Source: Chrysopilus asiliformis
Taxonomy: Eukaryota; Arthropoda; Insecta; Diptera; Rhagionidae
NCBI GenBank assembly: GCA_964034945.1
Contig: OZ035960.1
Location: 75,304,585-75,368,584, forward strand
Length of the DNA: 64,000 nucleotides
Reading direction: 5' to 3'
The notes beneath the pieces were generated by a model. That model had not been told where the DNA came from and did not search any database. It worked only from the letters and a program-made list of their open reading frames with translations. The first letter of the stretch is position 1. Each line of letters opens with the position of its first letter. Below, one piece after another: positions 25,937-35,414 of the stretch. Made by a program: the position numbers and the translations under genes.

Positions 25937-25962
25937 CCACACGGGTATAATAATTTTATTTA

Positions 25963-26308
25963 TCAATGCTGACGGTAGTTGGCATGCGTTGAGGACCAAA
26001 CTACAAGCATTATTTTGTGGAACACTAGTTGAGAAACGTCAAACGTTGGACGTTTTTGCACTTTATTTGCGTTTAACACTTTAATCCGATTTCAAAATCA
26101 CACGAGGGTATTACTTTAATGCCCTTCTTTCACAATCAATGCTGACGGTAGTTGGCATGCGTTGAGGACCAAACTACAAGCATGATTTTGTGGAACACTA
26201 GTTGAGAAACGTCAAACGTTGGACGTTTTTGCACTTTATTTGCGTTTAACACTTTAATCCGATTTCAAAATCACACGAGGGTATTACTTTAATGCCCTTC
26301 TTTCACAA
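25963..26308 (+). repeat. Tandem duplication, two units of 173 bp
   Basis: Two head-to-tail copies start at 25963 and 26136 with TCAATGCTGACGGTAGTTGG. They differ by one visible base (GCATTATTTTG against GCATGATTTTG). The near identity indicates a recent duplication. Each unit contains the small palindrome-like stretch AACGTCAAACGTTGGACGTT. Confidence 0.93.
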
Positions 26309-26954
26309 AAACCACTTTTAAAACGCGTACACTTTTTCTAAGTACCACTTTTGAAAACCCGATTTCACTTTTCGCCCGATTTCAACAAGATTTTTTTTCC
26401 TAAGATTCCAGTGAAACCTTATTAAGGCATGATTATTAAAAAAAACCCCAGTGAAATCTTATTAAGGCATGACATGTTATGTGTGTGTCTGGCATGCAAT
26501 TTTGATTTTATAAGCGGGTAATTTTGAAACATTTGTATGAAATAATAAAATTTGCTATTAGAAATATTAATAAAATTTGCTATTAGATTTCCGAAATCAA
26601 GAATTTGTATTATTGGGAAAAAAATTTATTATTGGAAAAAATTTCTATGGAAAATGGTTGTCTTTTTCTTCTAATTTTTACACGAAAAAAAATTTGGTAA
26701 CAGACGTCATAAAATTTTGCAGAAAACTAGAAAGAGACAAATATATTATTTTTCAGTGGGAAAGACAGAATGCGGACACGGTACTTTTCTAGGAAAACTA
26801 GCATAGGGATTTGAATCTTATTTCCTGACCATACCCATGAAATTTTCAAACAATGTGTAGAAACTATATTTTGTTCGAATCTGACATTTGAGTCAAAAGC
26901 GTTAACATGCTTCAAAACGCTCTCATTTCTAGTCTTTCGTTCAAATTAGTTTTA
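26309..26954. other. AT-rich region with short local duplications
   Basis: No gene recognised. It holds small direct repeats: CCAGTGAAA(C/T)CTTATTAAGG near 26410 and 26451, and TAATAAAATTTGCTATTAGA near 26545 and 26568. Confidence 0.6.
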
Positions 26955-27810
26955 TATATCTGTGGCAACAAGTCATAAGGGCATAAGTCTGTTTTTAGGC
27001 TAAGCCAAATTGCTTTGTCTATTAAAGTGAATACAGATATTTTTGATTTGATCTGAAAATCGATTTATGCCCTAAACACATGTGCAGAATTCTGCATGCA
27101 GCGGAATTTAAATACACACGTTTATATGAAGTGGAACACATGTAAATTCTGCATGCAGCGCAGAGCTGCATGGTATCTCAAATTCAACTTTCTCTGCGCA
27201 GAATTAGTGATGCCAACCGAGGATTCTTTTTTGATGTTTGGCAAAATCGACTGTTAGCAAAGAGACTATGGACTAAATTCGTACACAGTGGAAAAGGAAA
27301 GTCCAGTAGAAAATATTCAATACTTTGTGTTGACGTTATGGCTAAAGTTTACTTTAGGGGCGCGGTTGACTAGGATCTTCATATTTTTTTATGGGGTCAA
27401 ATGGATTTAAAAAATAAAAAAAAATTTAGTCGCTCGGCCATAGGTGGGAGCCGGGAGCCCCCCAAAGTTTGTTCGCAAAAACTACAAACGGCTATGATTT
27501 GTTTGTTTTTTGACCGATTTTAAAACTGTAAACGCCAAAAGGTGTCCCTCAAAGAGTTCTTTCCAAAAAGTTTTTGTTTGCCCCCACCCAATACAAAATA
27601 CGCCTACGGCACTGAAAACAAAAAAATTCTCTAAAATGTTTTTTTTTTGACTCCGGAGCTCTCAAAATGCATTTTGAGCCACTTTTGTATTTTTGGGGTC
27701 AGTGACCCCCTAACCCCCACCCTCTGAAATGCGTTAATTTGACATTCAGAAGTCATACAAAGTATTTCTTTGGATTTAGGAACTCATAAAAAGCCGTGTT
27801 GGATCATTTA

Positions 27811-27962
27811 TATAATGTAAGTCCCGGTGCTCCGACTACCACCCCCAAGGGCGGCTCCGCTTCGCTACGCGGAACGCCCCAGCCATCGCCGCCCGCCGTT
27901 CCCCCCCCCCCCCGCCCGCCGCCCTTGGGGGTGGTAGTCGGAGCACCGGGACCTACATTATA
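27811..27962. repeat. GC-rich hairpin at the foldback centre
   Basis: Arms of about 42 bp (27811-27852 and 27921-27962) carry GGTGCTCCGACTACCACCCC and its inverse with one visible mismatch. They enclose about 68 bases rich in G and C. This marks the centre of symmetry of the foldback. A short proline-rich frame across it is a by-product of the C-runs. Confidence 0.85.
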
Positions 27963-28127
27963 TATAGGGATGGGTATCGACCAACAACTAATCGATTAAT
28001 GGAATCGATTATTATTTTATCTGGATTAATCGATATGTCGATTAACTGAGGACTAAAAAATCGATTAATCGATTAATCGATTTTTTCAAAAAGGTAGGAA
28101 AAGAGTGGGCACAATGAAAACAATGAA

Positions 28128-28972
28128 GGTTAGGTTAGGTTAGGTTGGAGTGGCTGCCAAAAAGGCACACTTAGGCCAGAAATGGCCCATTGTGATACCA
28201 CGCGAATCTTGACGATCCATTTCCCTATACCTCGAACCATTTGGAGCTTCTGGTGAAGCGGAGTAGATCTGCGACGCTTGAGGCGCTTAGGTCTTCCAGA
28301 TCATTTAGGAAGAAACTCCCCAAATGAGTTCTTCTGCGTTGAGCTAGTGCTGGGCAATGACAGAGAAGATGAGTTGTCGACTCCTCTTCGTCCACATCTC
28401 CACAGCTTCTACAAAAATCGTTTGAGGGAGCTCCGAGCCTATCGGCATGTCTACCTATTAGGCAGTGCCCTGTTATTATTCCCACTACCGTGCTGATCGT
28501 ATTTCTTTGCAGTGAGAGGAGTCTACTGGAGCGTTTTTTGTCTAGCTTTGGCCAGATACGTTTGGTGACGGTACACGTTCTCTCCCGTGTCCATCTCTGG
28601 TTTGCATTGTTTAGCGTTTCAGAACTTAGTAGGAGTTTGCATGTTGCCATAGGTATGCCTATACTCTCTTTTACAGGTAGAGTTGGCGCAATTGTGCCTC
28701 TCCTAGCGAGTTCGTCAGCTTTCTCGTTCCCATCTATGTCACTATGTCCTGGCACCCAAACGATGTTGATATTGAAGTATTCAGACATCTCATTAAGAGA
28801 TGCCTTACACTCCCGTGCCACCTTTGATGTGAGTGCGATAGATTCTAGGGATTTTATTGCCGCTTGGCTGTCAGTAAAGATGCTAATATCTCTAGATGAT
28901 ACAACATTGTTTTTGAGCCACTCGGTGACGTCTTTGATTGCCACAGGTCTGCTGATTACTTGTTGACAGCCG
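28128..28972 (-). mobile_element. 5'-truncated non-LTR retrotransposon with a TTAGG-type tail
   Basis: A minus-strand LINE fragment whose 3' end is the plus-strand run GGTTAGGTTAGGTTAGGTTGG at 28128-28148. That is three TTAGG units in plus orientation (CCTAA on the element's own strand). Its coding part is the RNase H and C-terminal zinc region (28225-28966). The 5' truncation lies near 28970. Such truncation is the usual product of target-primed reverse transcription. The tail sequence resembles the arthropod telomere repeat, but here it is at the end of an internal LINE copy. Confidence 0.75.
28225..28966 (-). pseudogene. LINE ORF2 C-terminal fragment: RNase H domain plus CCHC region
   Basis: About 240 residues remain open on the minus strand. 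The RNase H signature is clear: the FTDSQAAIKSL motif with its catalytic Asp, then VPGHSDIDGNEKADELARRG with the conserved His, Asn and Asp. The domain's first catalytic Asp and its Glu fall upstream of the truncation and are missing. Downstream, CRSCGDVDEEESTTHLLCHC is the C-terminal cysteine-histidine cluster seen in RNase H-bearing LINE clades such as I, R1 and LOA. The reverse transcriptase and endonuclease are absent. The good frame suggests a fairly young insertion, but it cannot be active. Confidence 0.85.
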
Positions 28973-29370
28973 CCATTTTACTACGTCATCGGCAAGAAAT
29001 GTTCGGCCTCGGTGCATTCTTTGTGATGGTGGTTGTGCGTACGGAGTGTTTTTTTTATTTACTTCCATTGAATCGTATGAAAATTTCTTGTCGATGACGT
29101 CACAGCCAGAAGCAACTGAGCTGTCAAACAGACCTGTGTTTAGTTCGGCCATGCTCACGATACATGATAAAGTCTTTCGTGTACGCGTAAAAATTCAGGC
29201 CGAACTAGAACGGGTCAATCTTAGCATACACGACGATTGATTGTACTCTGTCGCTCCCCACACACTGTGATGATACACTAATGAAAGAAAATTCATATAC
29301 ATTAATGAAAGAAAATACATCTGTATTTTTTTTGTATCTTCATATCTGAAATCTCAGTGAACAAAAAGTG
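28973..29370. other. Unassigned interior of the hAT element
   Basis: About 400 bp between the LINE fragment and the right subterminal ATCGATTA zone. Short frames on both strands overlap and show no known motif. Confidence 0.5.
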
Positions 29371-30210
29371 TAATAATCGTTACAAAATAATCGATTACCC
29401 GATTAATCATACCGTACTGTAATCGATTAAAAAAAATCGATTATTCAACAAAATAATCGATTACTTCGATTAATCGATACCCATCCCTAATTATATATAA
29501 ATGATCCAACACGGCTTTTTATGAGTTCCTAAATAAAAGAAATACTTTTTTCTGAATGTCAAATTAACGCATTTCAGAGGGTGGGGGTTAGGGGGTCACT
29601 GACCCCAAAAATACAAAAGTGGCTCAAAATGCATTTTGAGAGCTCCGGAGTCCAAAAAAAAACATTTTAGAGAATTTTTTTGTTTTCAGGGCCGTAGGCG
29701 TATTTTGTATTGGGTGGGGGCAAACAAAAACTTTTTGGAAAGAACTCTTTGAGGGACACCTTTTGGCGTTTACAGTTTTAAAATCGGTCAAAAAACAAAC
29801 AAATCATAGCCGTTTGTAGTTTTTGCGAACAAACTTTGGGGGGCTCCCGGCTCCCACCTATGGCCGAGCGACTAAATTTTTTTTTATTTTTTAAATCCAT
29901 TTGACCCCATAAAACTAGGAAAAAAATATGAAGATCCTAGTCAACCGCGCCCCTAAAGTAAAATTTCGCCGACGTTATCTATGTCTTTCAGGAACATGAG
30001 GTGATACATCCATTTTCAAAGGTGATCCATCCATTTCCAATATAAAAATTGACAAATTCTTCTTCCATTGTTGACAGCAGCCGATGCGATTAAATGTCAA
30101 AAAAATCTGCTCATGTGTCTTAGCTGCAGATATGCATGCAGTTCTGCATGCAGAAAATCTGCACATGTGTTTAGGGCATTAGACTCTTATGACTTGTTGC
30201 CACAGATATA

Positions 30211-30870
30211 ATGACGAACGTTTTACATAAATTTACTACTATTTAATCGATTCTACTACTATTTTTCGGCCGATTTACTACGATTTCGAAAATCAAAAGT
30301 TACAACCCTGAAAAGTACTTTAATGCTGGGAGCGAACTATCGCTCTCTTCCTAATGAAATACTTATATATGTGTGTGCATCATACCCAACAGCCATCGCT
30401 CGAGGCTTTCATTCATGAACAAGAAGCGAAAACTTACATAGAAATCATTTTCGTTCCCAAGAACGAGAGTCGGAAACCACAGCAAACGCTTTTGCCGTTA
30501 AGAGCGAAAAGAACGAAATAATATGACATTCAATACATCAGATTCAATACACACAAAGGAGGAGCATAAAAAGAGTATAAATGTGAAATCTTTACTACAA
30601 GCAGCAAACACAGCATAGCAGCGGCAGTAAAAATTTTGATTTTGATCTTTAAAAAAATAATTGAACATAGTTTAACACAACAAAATACCCTAAACAATGC
30701 TTTAATGTAGGCCGGATCTTATAACACAGTTTCTGTTCGGATGTCACCACAAACTATCGAGTTTCATCGATTGCAAATTTGTTATCATGGCAGCAAGCCG
30801 ATTTTCTAATTTGTACCCCCATAACCAAAATCCAAGACGTATCCACGTCAAAAGTGATTTAAGAGATCCC
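30211..30870. other. Region with no recognised gene
   Basis: AT-rich sequence with TACTACTATTT repeats near 30230-30285. No coding motif, RNA gene or terminal repeat was seen. Confidence 0.55.
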
Positions 30871-30873
30871 TTA

Positions 30874-31360
30874 GGCAGGGTTTATACACAGCAAGTAACT
30901 TGCGGCAAGTAAAGAGAGGCAAGTAGTTTGCTTAGTTTACACGTTTCAAGTAAATCATTTCAAGTAGAATGACAGCCGAAGGAAAACATAACCTAAAATT
31001 TTCTGAGAAAAAATATCACGACTCTTTTTTGTGGAAAAATTTGCGAATTTCGACCTGAAAATGTTTGTTGCCGACGAGTTTTTTATATCCGTGTCGTTTT
31101 TTCCTTAAAATGTTACGACGTTTTCTGGCAAAGCAGCAAATATAAAATGAACCGAAACACACACACATAAAACCACCTCTTGTGTACACGGTTCCATGTT
31201 CTTGTATTGGTTTTTACTTGCCACAAAAATAGAATGGCTTTCTATTATTTTCGAGAGAGCGGCAAGTATTCTCACACATATGCGAGCGTCGCACACTAGG
31301 TCAAATCGCGTGTATTTACGTCTACTTGCCGCAAGTTACTTGTCTCGTCTAAACCGACCT
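30874..31360 (+). mobile_element. Harbinger-type MITE, 487 bp, copy A
   Basis: The 3-bp direct repeat TTA flanks both ends (30871-30873 and 31361-31363). Ends are GGCAGGGTTTATACACAGC and the approximate inverse of AGGTCGGTTTAGACGAG. Both subterminal zones repeat the motif CAAGTAACTTGC/GGCAAGTA. A TTA/TAA target and subterminal repeats are typical of PIF/Harbinger-derived MITEs. It has no coding function; a short minus-strand frame (31105-31296) recurs in copy B only because the DNA is conserved. It is the inverted partner of 32520-33006. Confidence 0.78.
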
Positions 31361-31487
31361 TTATATTTATAATCACAAAACTTAAATACCAACACTCGTC
31401 CATCATTGCAAAACATAATTTTAACTCTTCGATTCGTAAACTATACGTTGGTTTTCCACGTTTTTTTTTTGAGAGTTAATTTAAACA

Positions 31488-32503
31488 CTAGGGGCTGCGC
31501 GCCGAACCGCTTCGCGGATCAGCCCCCTTCCGCATATTGTGGCAAATGTCATTCTTTTTAATTCATGTCATACATTGAAGCACCAAATCCCTTTAGAATT
31601 GCAGAAGATACCAGGTGAGGGCTATACATAACGATGGTATCTATACTGTTTTTCGCAGTATTATATTGTTTTTCAGACTCCAATACTGCATAATTGCTTT
31701 TTTCCCCAAAATACTGTATTTAAATACTCAGAAAACTTTAATTCTTTAACGTTTCGAAATTCAAATTTATTAATAGCAATGCAAAACGTCAGTGGCAACA
31801 CAAAACAGTGGCAACACATGGCAAGTGTAAATACATTCAAACGACGAACAGCGAAGTATTGATGGCAACATGTCATATAGATTCGCTTCTTCCTTTCCCC
31901 ATCGATTACTGTCTTGTCATTATTCATCCTTCTTCAGAACGCGTTACTTTGATTTTGCTTTCCATTGTTAATTTAAAAGAATAAAAATGTCGAAATTAAG
32001 AGCAAAGACACAAATTTTCATTGAATAAAATTTATACTGCGAAAAATACTGTTTTTTCAAATCGATTTATTGCTTTTGTAAATTTTTAGGTGAAATATAC
32101 TGTTTTTTGTCTGAAAAAAGATACCATCGTTAGCTATACATAAAAAGGAGGGGTAGATATTAGTGAGCAAAAATTTTCCCTTCGGGCTGACCTCTCTCAT
32201 GATGAAAGCCGGATCCGAAACCCTTAAGCGCATAAAGAGGTTTCAAGAGAGGGAAAGGGGTTGCTATTAAACTGGATCCGACACCCTTGAGTAAGAGATA
32301 TCAGAAGAAACGGGGATTGACATCAAAAAGAATCAGATCCCTTATTCTGTCAATAACTGTACCTGTGTGCAAAGTTTGATCAAAATCGGCCGCGCCGAGA
32401 TAGAGAGCTTTCCTTTAAAAAAAGAATAATCAAAATTGATTCTAAGCTGGAGCTGTGTCGAAAGAAATACATACAAAATCGCTTTGCCTTTTAAATATAT
32501 AGA
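31488..32503 (-). mobile_element. Non-autonomous Helitron (minus strand)
   Basis: Read on the minus strand the element starts TCTATATATTTAAAAGGC at 32503 and ends CTAG at 31488. It sits between host A (31487) and T (32504) on the plus strand, as Helitrons do, with no target duplication. A GC-rich hairpin (CCGCGAAGCGG within inverted GGGGCTG/CAGCCCC) lies just inside the CTAG end. An identical type of 5' end occurs at 35258. A 504-bp element with its own 8-bp duplication is inserted inside (31629-32132). No Rep/helicase coding remains. Confidence 0.75.
31629..32132. mobile_element. Short TIR element with 8-bp target duplication, inserted in the Helitron
   Basis: Ends TAACGATGGTATCT and AGATACCATCGTTA are perfect inverses of 14 bp. 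The direct repeat GCTATACA at 31621-31628 and 32133-32140 is 8 bp, which suggests the hAT superfamily. The motif ATACTGTTTTT recurs near both ends. A minus-strand frame of 84 codons (31673-31927) has no recognised similarity. Confidence 0.82.
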
Positions 32504-32519
32504 TGAGTCTTCGATCTTA

Positions 32520-33006
32520 AGCAGGGTTTAGACGAAGCGAGTAACTCGCTGCAAGTAGACGTAAATACACGCGATTTGAGCTAGTGTGCGACGCTCGCAT
32601 ATGTGTGAGAATACTCGCTGCTCTCTCAAAAATAATAGAAAGCCATTCTATTTTTCTAGCAAGTAAAAACCAATGCAACAACATGGAACCGTGTAGACAA
32701 GAGGTGGTTTTATGTGTGTGTGTTTCGGTTTATTTTATATTTGCTGCTTTGCCAGAAAACGTCGTAACATTTTAAGGAAAAAACGACACGGTCATAAAAA
32801 ACTCGTCGGCAACAAACATTTTTAGGTCGAAATTCGCAAATTTTTCCACAAAAAAGAGTCGTGATATTTTTTCTCAGAAAATTTTAGGTTATGTTTCCCT
32901 TCGGCTGTCATTCTACTTGCAACGATTTACTTGCATCGTGTAAACGAAGCAAACTACTTGCCTCTCTTTACTTGCAGCGAGTTACTCGCTGTGTATAAAC
33001 TCTGCT
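32520..33006 (-). mobile_element. Harbinger-type MITE, 487 bp, copy B (inverted)
   Basis: This copy has the same length as copy A (30874-31360) and the opposite orientation. It is flanked by TTA at 32517-32519 and 33007-33009. Ends are AGCAGGGTTTAGACG and the inverse of AGCAGAGTTTATACAC. The subterminal motif here has mutated to GCGAGTAACTCGCTGCAAGT, that is G replacing A in several units relative to copy A. Transcription through both copies and the Helitron between them would give a 487-bp-arm hairpin RNA. Confidence 0.82.
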
Positions 33007-33009
33007 TTA

Positions 33010-33514
33010 ACAACACGGATCGCAGCTGGGCGTTTAATGAAGGGGTAAAATACCCATGCTCGAAACCAGGGTTGCTGGTGCCAAGGTTTTGTTTTTTTAA
33101 TTTAATTTTTTTTTTTCATTTAGTTAAAACAAATTTTTTTCTTTGTGATTTTTGTGTTTTTTTTTGTATGTGAAAACTGTTTAAAACAAAAATAGAGACA
33201 CTAATTATAAACCGAAAACGATTTTGATCAGATTTTCACCATTGTCCGTGATGATAATATTTTATGACTGAAGTTAGCTTGCCCATGAGGAGGCTGGAAA
33301 AACTAATTGGGTATTAGAGTTTTAAAATTCAAAACCGAAAGTCTTGAAGCGAACACGTTTATTTTCTAAAAGTTATTTCTGGAAGTTTTTTGTGCAAAAA
33401 AAAACTTTAGCGCGACAACGATGGGTCTGCATCTAGTAAAATATTATTAAAATTTGGTGGAAAAGTAAAATGGACACATCTAAAGATAATTTTCTAAAAT
33501 TTATTTCTTGAGGC
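33010..33514. other. Region with no recognised gene
   Basis: AT-rich, with long T runs near 33085-33165. The phrase CATCTAGTAAAATATTATT and flanking AAAACGGACA-type text recall the Helitron body near 35100, so this may be eroded Helitron sequence. Confidence 0.5.
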
Positions 33515-33687
33515 GCCTCCACACATTCAATGTTACTTGACACTTTTACTTGAATGACTCATGTTTCAAGTAACATTTATCGTTTGGATGCTCTTCAATG
33601 TTACGTTTGCAGGCAATTTCCATCATTGTTACTTGACGAAAATTTTCATCAATAATACTTGTCAAGTAACATTGAACGTGTGGAGGC
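33515..33687. mobile_element. Small MITE, about 173 bp
   Basis: The left end GCCTCCACACATTCAATG and the right end CATTGAACGTGTGGAGGC are inverted with one mismatch. The inversion continues into GTTACTTGACA. The motif GTTACTTGA or its inverse recurs several times inside. A clear target duplication was not found. Confidence 0.65.
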
Positions 33688-33699
33688 TCCTTTGCATTT

Positions 33700-33790
33700 G
33701 CATTATCCTTACAGGACCTTCCGTTTTGAATTTTGAAAATCTAACACCGGATTCGGGATCAGCGACCCCAAAAACCCCCGAGTGATACTT
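33700..33790 (-). repeat. Single inverted unit of the 122-bp minisatellite family
   Basis: Read on the minus strand this matches the unit arrayed at 56674-58902: GGGTTTTTGGGGTCGCTGAT, AATCCGGTGTTAGATTTTCA and AACGGAAGGTCCTGTAAGGA are recognisable in order. It is an isolated copy. Confidence 0.75.
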
Positions 33791-34049
33791 TTCAGCCTCC
33801 TATTGAGCAAGATTCATGGCGAAAACCACGGTTTAAAAATACCCAAACCCCCTTTACTCCCCGTTCACCCCCTTAGCGCTAAAATTTCGAAAAATCTCGA
33901 TGGTTGGGACATATTCTGAAAGTTTCAAGTCACTATCTTCAGGGGTTTGGGCTGGGCGTCAGGTTAAACGATTTTATATATAGAGCAGATGGTTTTCACT
34001 TTTTCCAATAAAGACTCAATTTCAACAAAAAAAAATAAAAATATTTTGC

Positions 34050-34125
34050 CACCGCTCAGAATTGAACCCGTACCTGGCGCGATGTAGTTTACACTTATTC
34101 AGTAGTAAGAATATAAATTTTAAAG
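34050..34125 (-). repeat. tRNA-like B-box sequence, copy 1 (SINE-like)
   Basis: On the minus strand the phrase CTACATCGCGCCAGGTACGGGTT continues into CAATTCTGAGCGG, which matches the RNA polymerase III B box (GGTTCAATTC). It is followed by GGCAAAATATTTT, a T-rich run. A complete cloverleaf cannot be drawn. Two related copies lie at 34795 and 34952, which suggests a SINE or tRNA-derived repeat rather than a tRNA gene. Confidence 0.5.
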
Positions 34126-34794
34126 ATAAATTAAGTAATAAAAAACAGGCAGTCATTGGGGACTGCCAACAGAAGTGAAAACAATAAATAATATATGTAA
34201 GGTAATTTTGTCGTGTATTTATACCTATATATTTTTCAACCTGAAATTTCGAAAATATATGCTAATAAACAGTAAATTTTAAATAAAAGTCAATATGCAT
34301 ATTAAGGTTTGAATTCCTGAGGAGCACATGATTTTCTTATACAAAAAATGGCTAGAGATATTTAATTTTTTCTGTATAAGAATGCCACCTGCTGTTCAGA
34401 AATTTTCTGTGTAATTTTATTTTGCTGTATATCTTCCAAAAAAATCGATTTTTTGTTGTATAAGTCAACTGGTGTTCAGAAATTTTCTGTATCATTTTAT
34501 TTTGCCGTATGAAATTTTCCAAAAAAAAAAAATTGTTTTTTTGTTGTGTAAGAAAGCCATGTGCTATTCAGAAATTAACTCGCTAATTTTATTTTGCTCG
34601 GTACTGCCTTCCAAAAAAAAAAAAAATTTTTTCTGTATAAAAAATCAAATGAAAGTGAATCAGCATTCTTAAGCTGTTAAATTAGCATGTCGTTGACGCG
34701 AACTCATGAGATTTTACCCATCCAAAAATCGCTCAACGCGCCTAAAGAAGTATAATAAGTAATTTAAGGTCAAAAAAAAATTTAAAAAAAACAT

Positions 34795-34870
34795 TTTGTC
34801 AACCCTCGGAATCGAACCCGCACATCTGGCGCATTGTAGTCTAACACTTATTCAGGAGTAAAAATGTAAA
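34795..34870 (-). repeat. tRNA-like B-box sequence, copy 2 (SINE-like)
   Basis: The minus strand contains a perfect B box, GGTTCGATTCC, preceded by GACTACAATGCGCCAGATGT and followed by GAGGGTTGACAAAATG. It is related to copies 1 and 3. Confidence 0.55.
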
Positions 34871-34951
34871 CTTTAAGATAAATTAAGAAATAAAATATTA
34901 ATAAAAGTAAATAAATCAACAAAAAAAAATTTGAAAAGAAAAAAAAAGAAT

Positions 34952-35032
34952 TTTGTCACCGATCAGAATTGAACCCGGTGCCTGGCGCATGGTAGTCCAA
35001 CTGCTAACTCACTGCGCTGATCAGACAGTATG
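34952..35032 (-). repeat. tRNA-like sequence, copy 3 (A-box-like and B-box)
   Basis: This is the most complete copy. On the minus strand, GATCAGCGCAGTGAGTTAGC resembles a D-arm/A box and is followed by GGACTACCATGCGCC and the B box GGGTTCAATTC. The anticodon stem does not pair well, so it is not a functional tRNA gene. It is followed by a T-rich run after GGTGACAAAATTC. Confidence 0.5.
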
Positions 35033-35179
35033 GAATGTCGTGTTAACATTGCAGACTTAGTTAGCGGCATATTGATAATTTTGAAAGGCAAATCACTAAT
35101 AAAGTATTATTCAAAATTTAAAAAAAGTAAAACGGACATATCTACAGCTATAGAGCTTTCATTTAAAAAAAGAATCATC

Positions 35180-35258
35180 AAAATCGGTTCAATAGGAACT
35201 CCAGGAGCTCTGTCGAAAGAAATCCATACAAAATCGCTTTGCCTTTTAAACATATAGA
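35180..35258 (-). mobile_element. Helitron 5' end (minus strand)
   Basis: On the minus strand, TCTATATGTTTAAAAGGCAA starts at 35258 after an A. It is nearly identical to the 5' end of the Helitron at 32503, and the next 50 bases (CGATTTTGTATGGATTTCTT) also match. The matching 3' CTAG end was not located, so this copy is partial or rearranged. Confidence 0.55.
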
Positions 35259-35305
35259 TAACATTTAATGTATTCATAACAAGAGTACTTTCACGCCTCA
35301 CTATA

Positions 35306-35414
35306 AAAATAATGTTTTTACCGAATTTACCGGTAATGAGCTGTAAAATTACGGGTAAAAAAATTATGCATTTTCAGCTGCATTCAAACCGGTTTACCGG
35401 TATTGCAATCCCTA
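35306..35414 (-). mobile_element. hAT-like terminal fragment with ACCGGTAA repeats
   Basis: The right boundary reads CCGGTATTGCAATCCCTA, the inverse of TAGGGATTGCAATACCGG, a common hAT end type. Inside are ACCGGTTTACCGGT and TTTACCGGTAA motifs. The opposite end was not found. Confidence 0.45.

Larger units (their letters stand above)
27965..29489. mobile_element. hAT-type element inside the foldback
   Basis: The ends TAGGGATGGGTATCGA and TCGATACCCATCCCTA are inverse to each other. The 8-bp direct repeat ATTATATA flanks them at 27957-27964 and 29490-29497. Repeated ATCGATTA motifs fill both subterminal regions (27995-28085 and 29380-29480), as is common for transposase-binding zones. The interior holds a 5'-truncated LINE (28128-28972) and about 400 bp of unassigned sequence. 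No hAT transposase was seen, so this copy is non-autonomous. Confidence 0.87.
27340..29970. mobile_element. Foldback element with about 510-bp inverted arms and 8-bp target duplication
   Basis: The 8-bp direct repeat GACGTTAT at 27332-27339 and 29971-29978 sets the limits. The ends are GGCTAAAGTTTACTTTAGGG and the near inverse of that at the right. The arms stay inverted all the way to a GC-rich loop near 27853-27920, which contains a run of about sixteen C. The right arm is broken after 27964 by a hAT element. Without that insertion the foldback would be about 1.1 kb. It encodes nothing recognisable. Long-arm foldbacks with 7-8 bp duplications occur in the P/Galileo and hAT superfamilies; I cannot choose between them. 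Confidence 0.82.
26955..30210. mobile_element. Outer TIR element of a nested group
   Basis: The left end TATATCTGTGGCAACAAGTC has its inverse at the right end near 30186-30210. A second inverted block, GCCCTAAACACATGTGCAGA with CTGCATGCAG motifs, follows at 27065-27110 and returns at 30120-30180. TATA flanks both ends, consistent with a TA-type target site, but other readings are possible. The left arm has about 80 extra bases between the two inverted blocks. The element contains the foldback 27340-29970. No transposase remains, so the family is not assigned. Confidence 0.6.
33791..35179. other. Helitron-like, AT-rich sequence with tRNA-like islands
   Basis: No protein-coding gene recognised. 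Phrases such as GTTTCAAGTCACTATCTTCA and repeated CAGAAATTTTCTGT(A/G)T (near 34398, 34476 and 34569) show internal duplication. Three tRNA-like B-box segments are listed separately. Confidence 0.5.

Noticed and set aside
27796..27999. Proline-rich 67-codon frame
   Set aside because: It lies across the GC-rich loop and arms of the foldback and is explained by the C-runs.
28128..28148. Telomere
   Set aside because: Only three TTAGG units are present, in the interior and attached to a LINE 3' end.
28278..28966. Plus-strand frames of 72 and 158 codons
   Set aside because: They are antisense shadows of the RNase H fragment, which has clear catalytic motifs on the minus strand.
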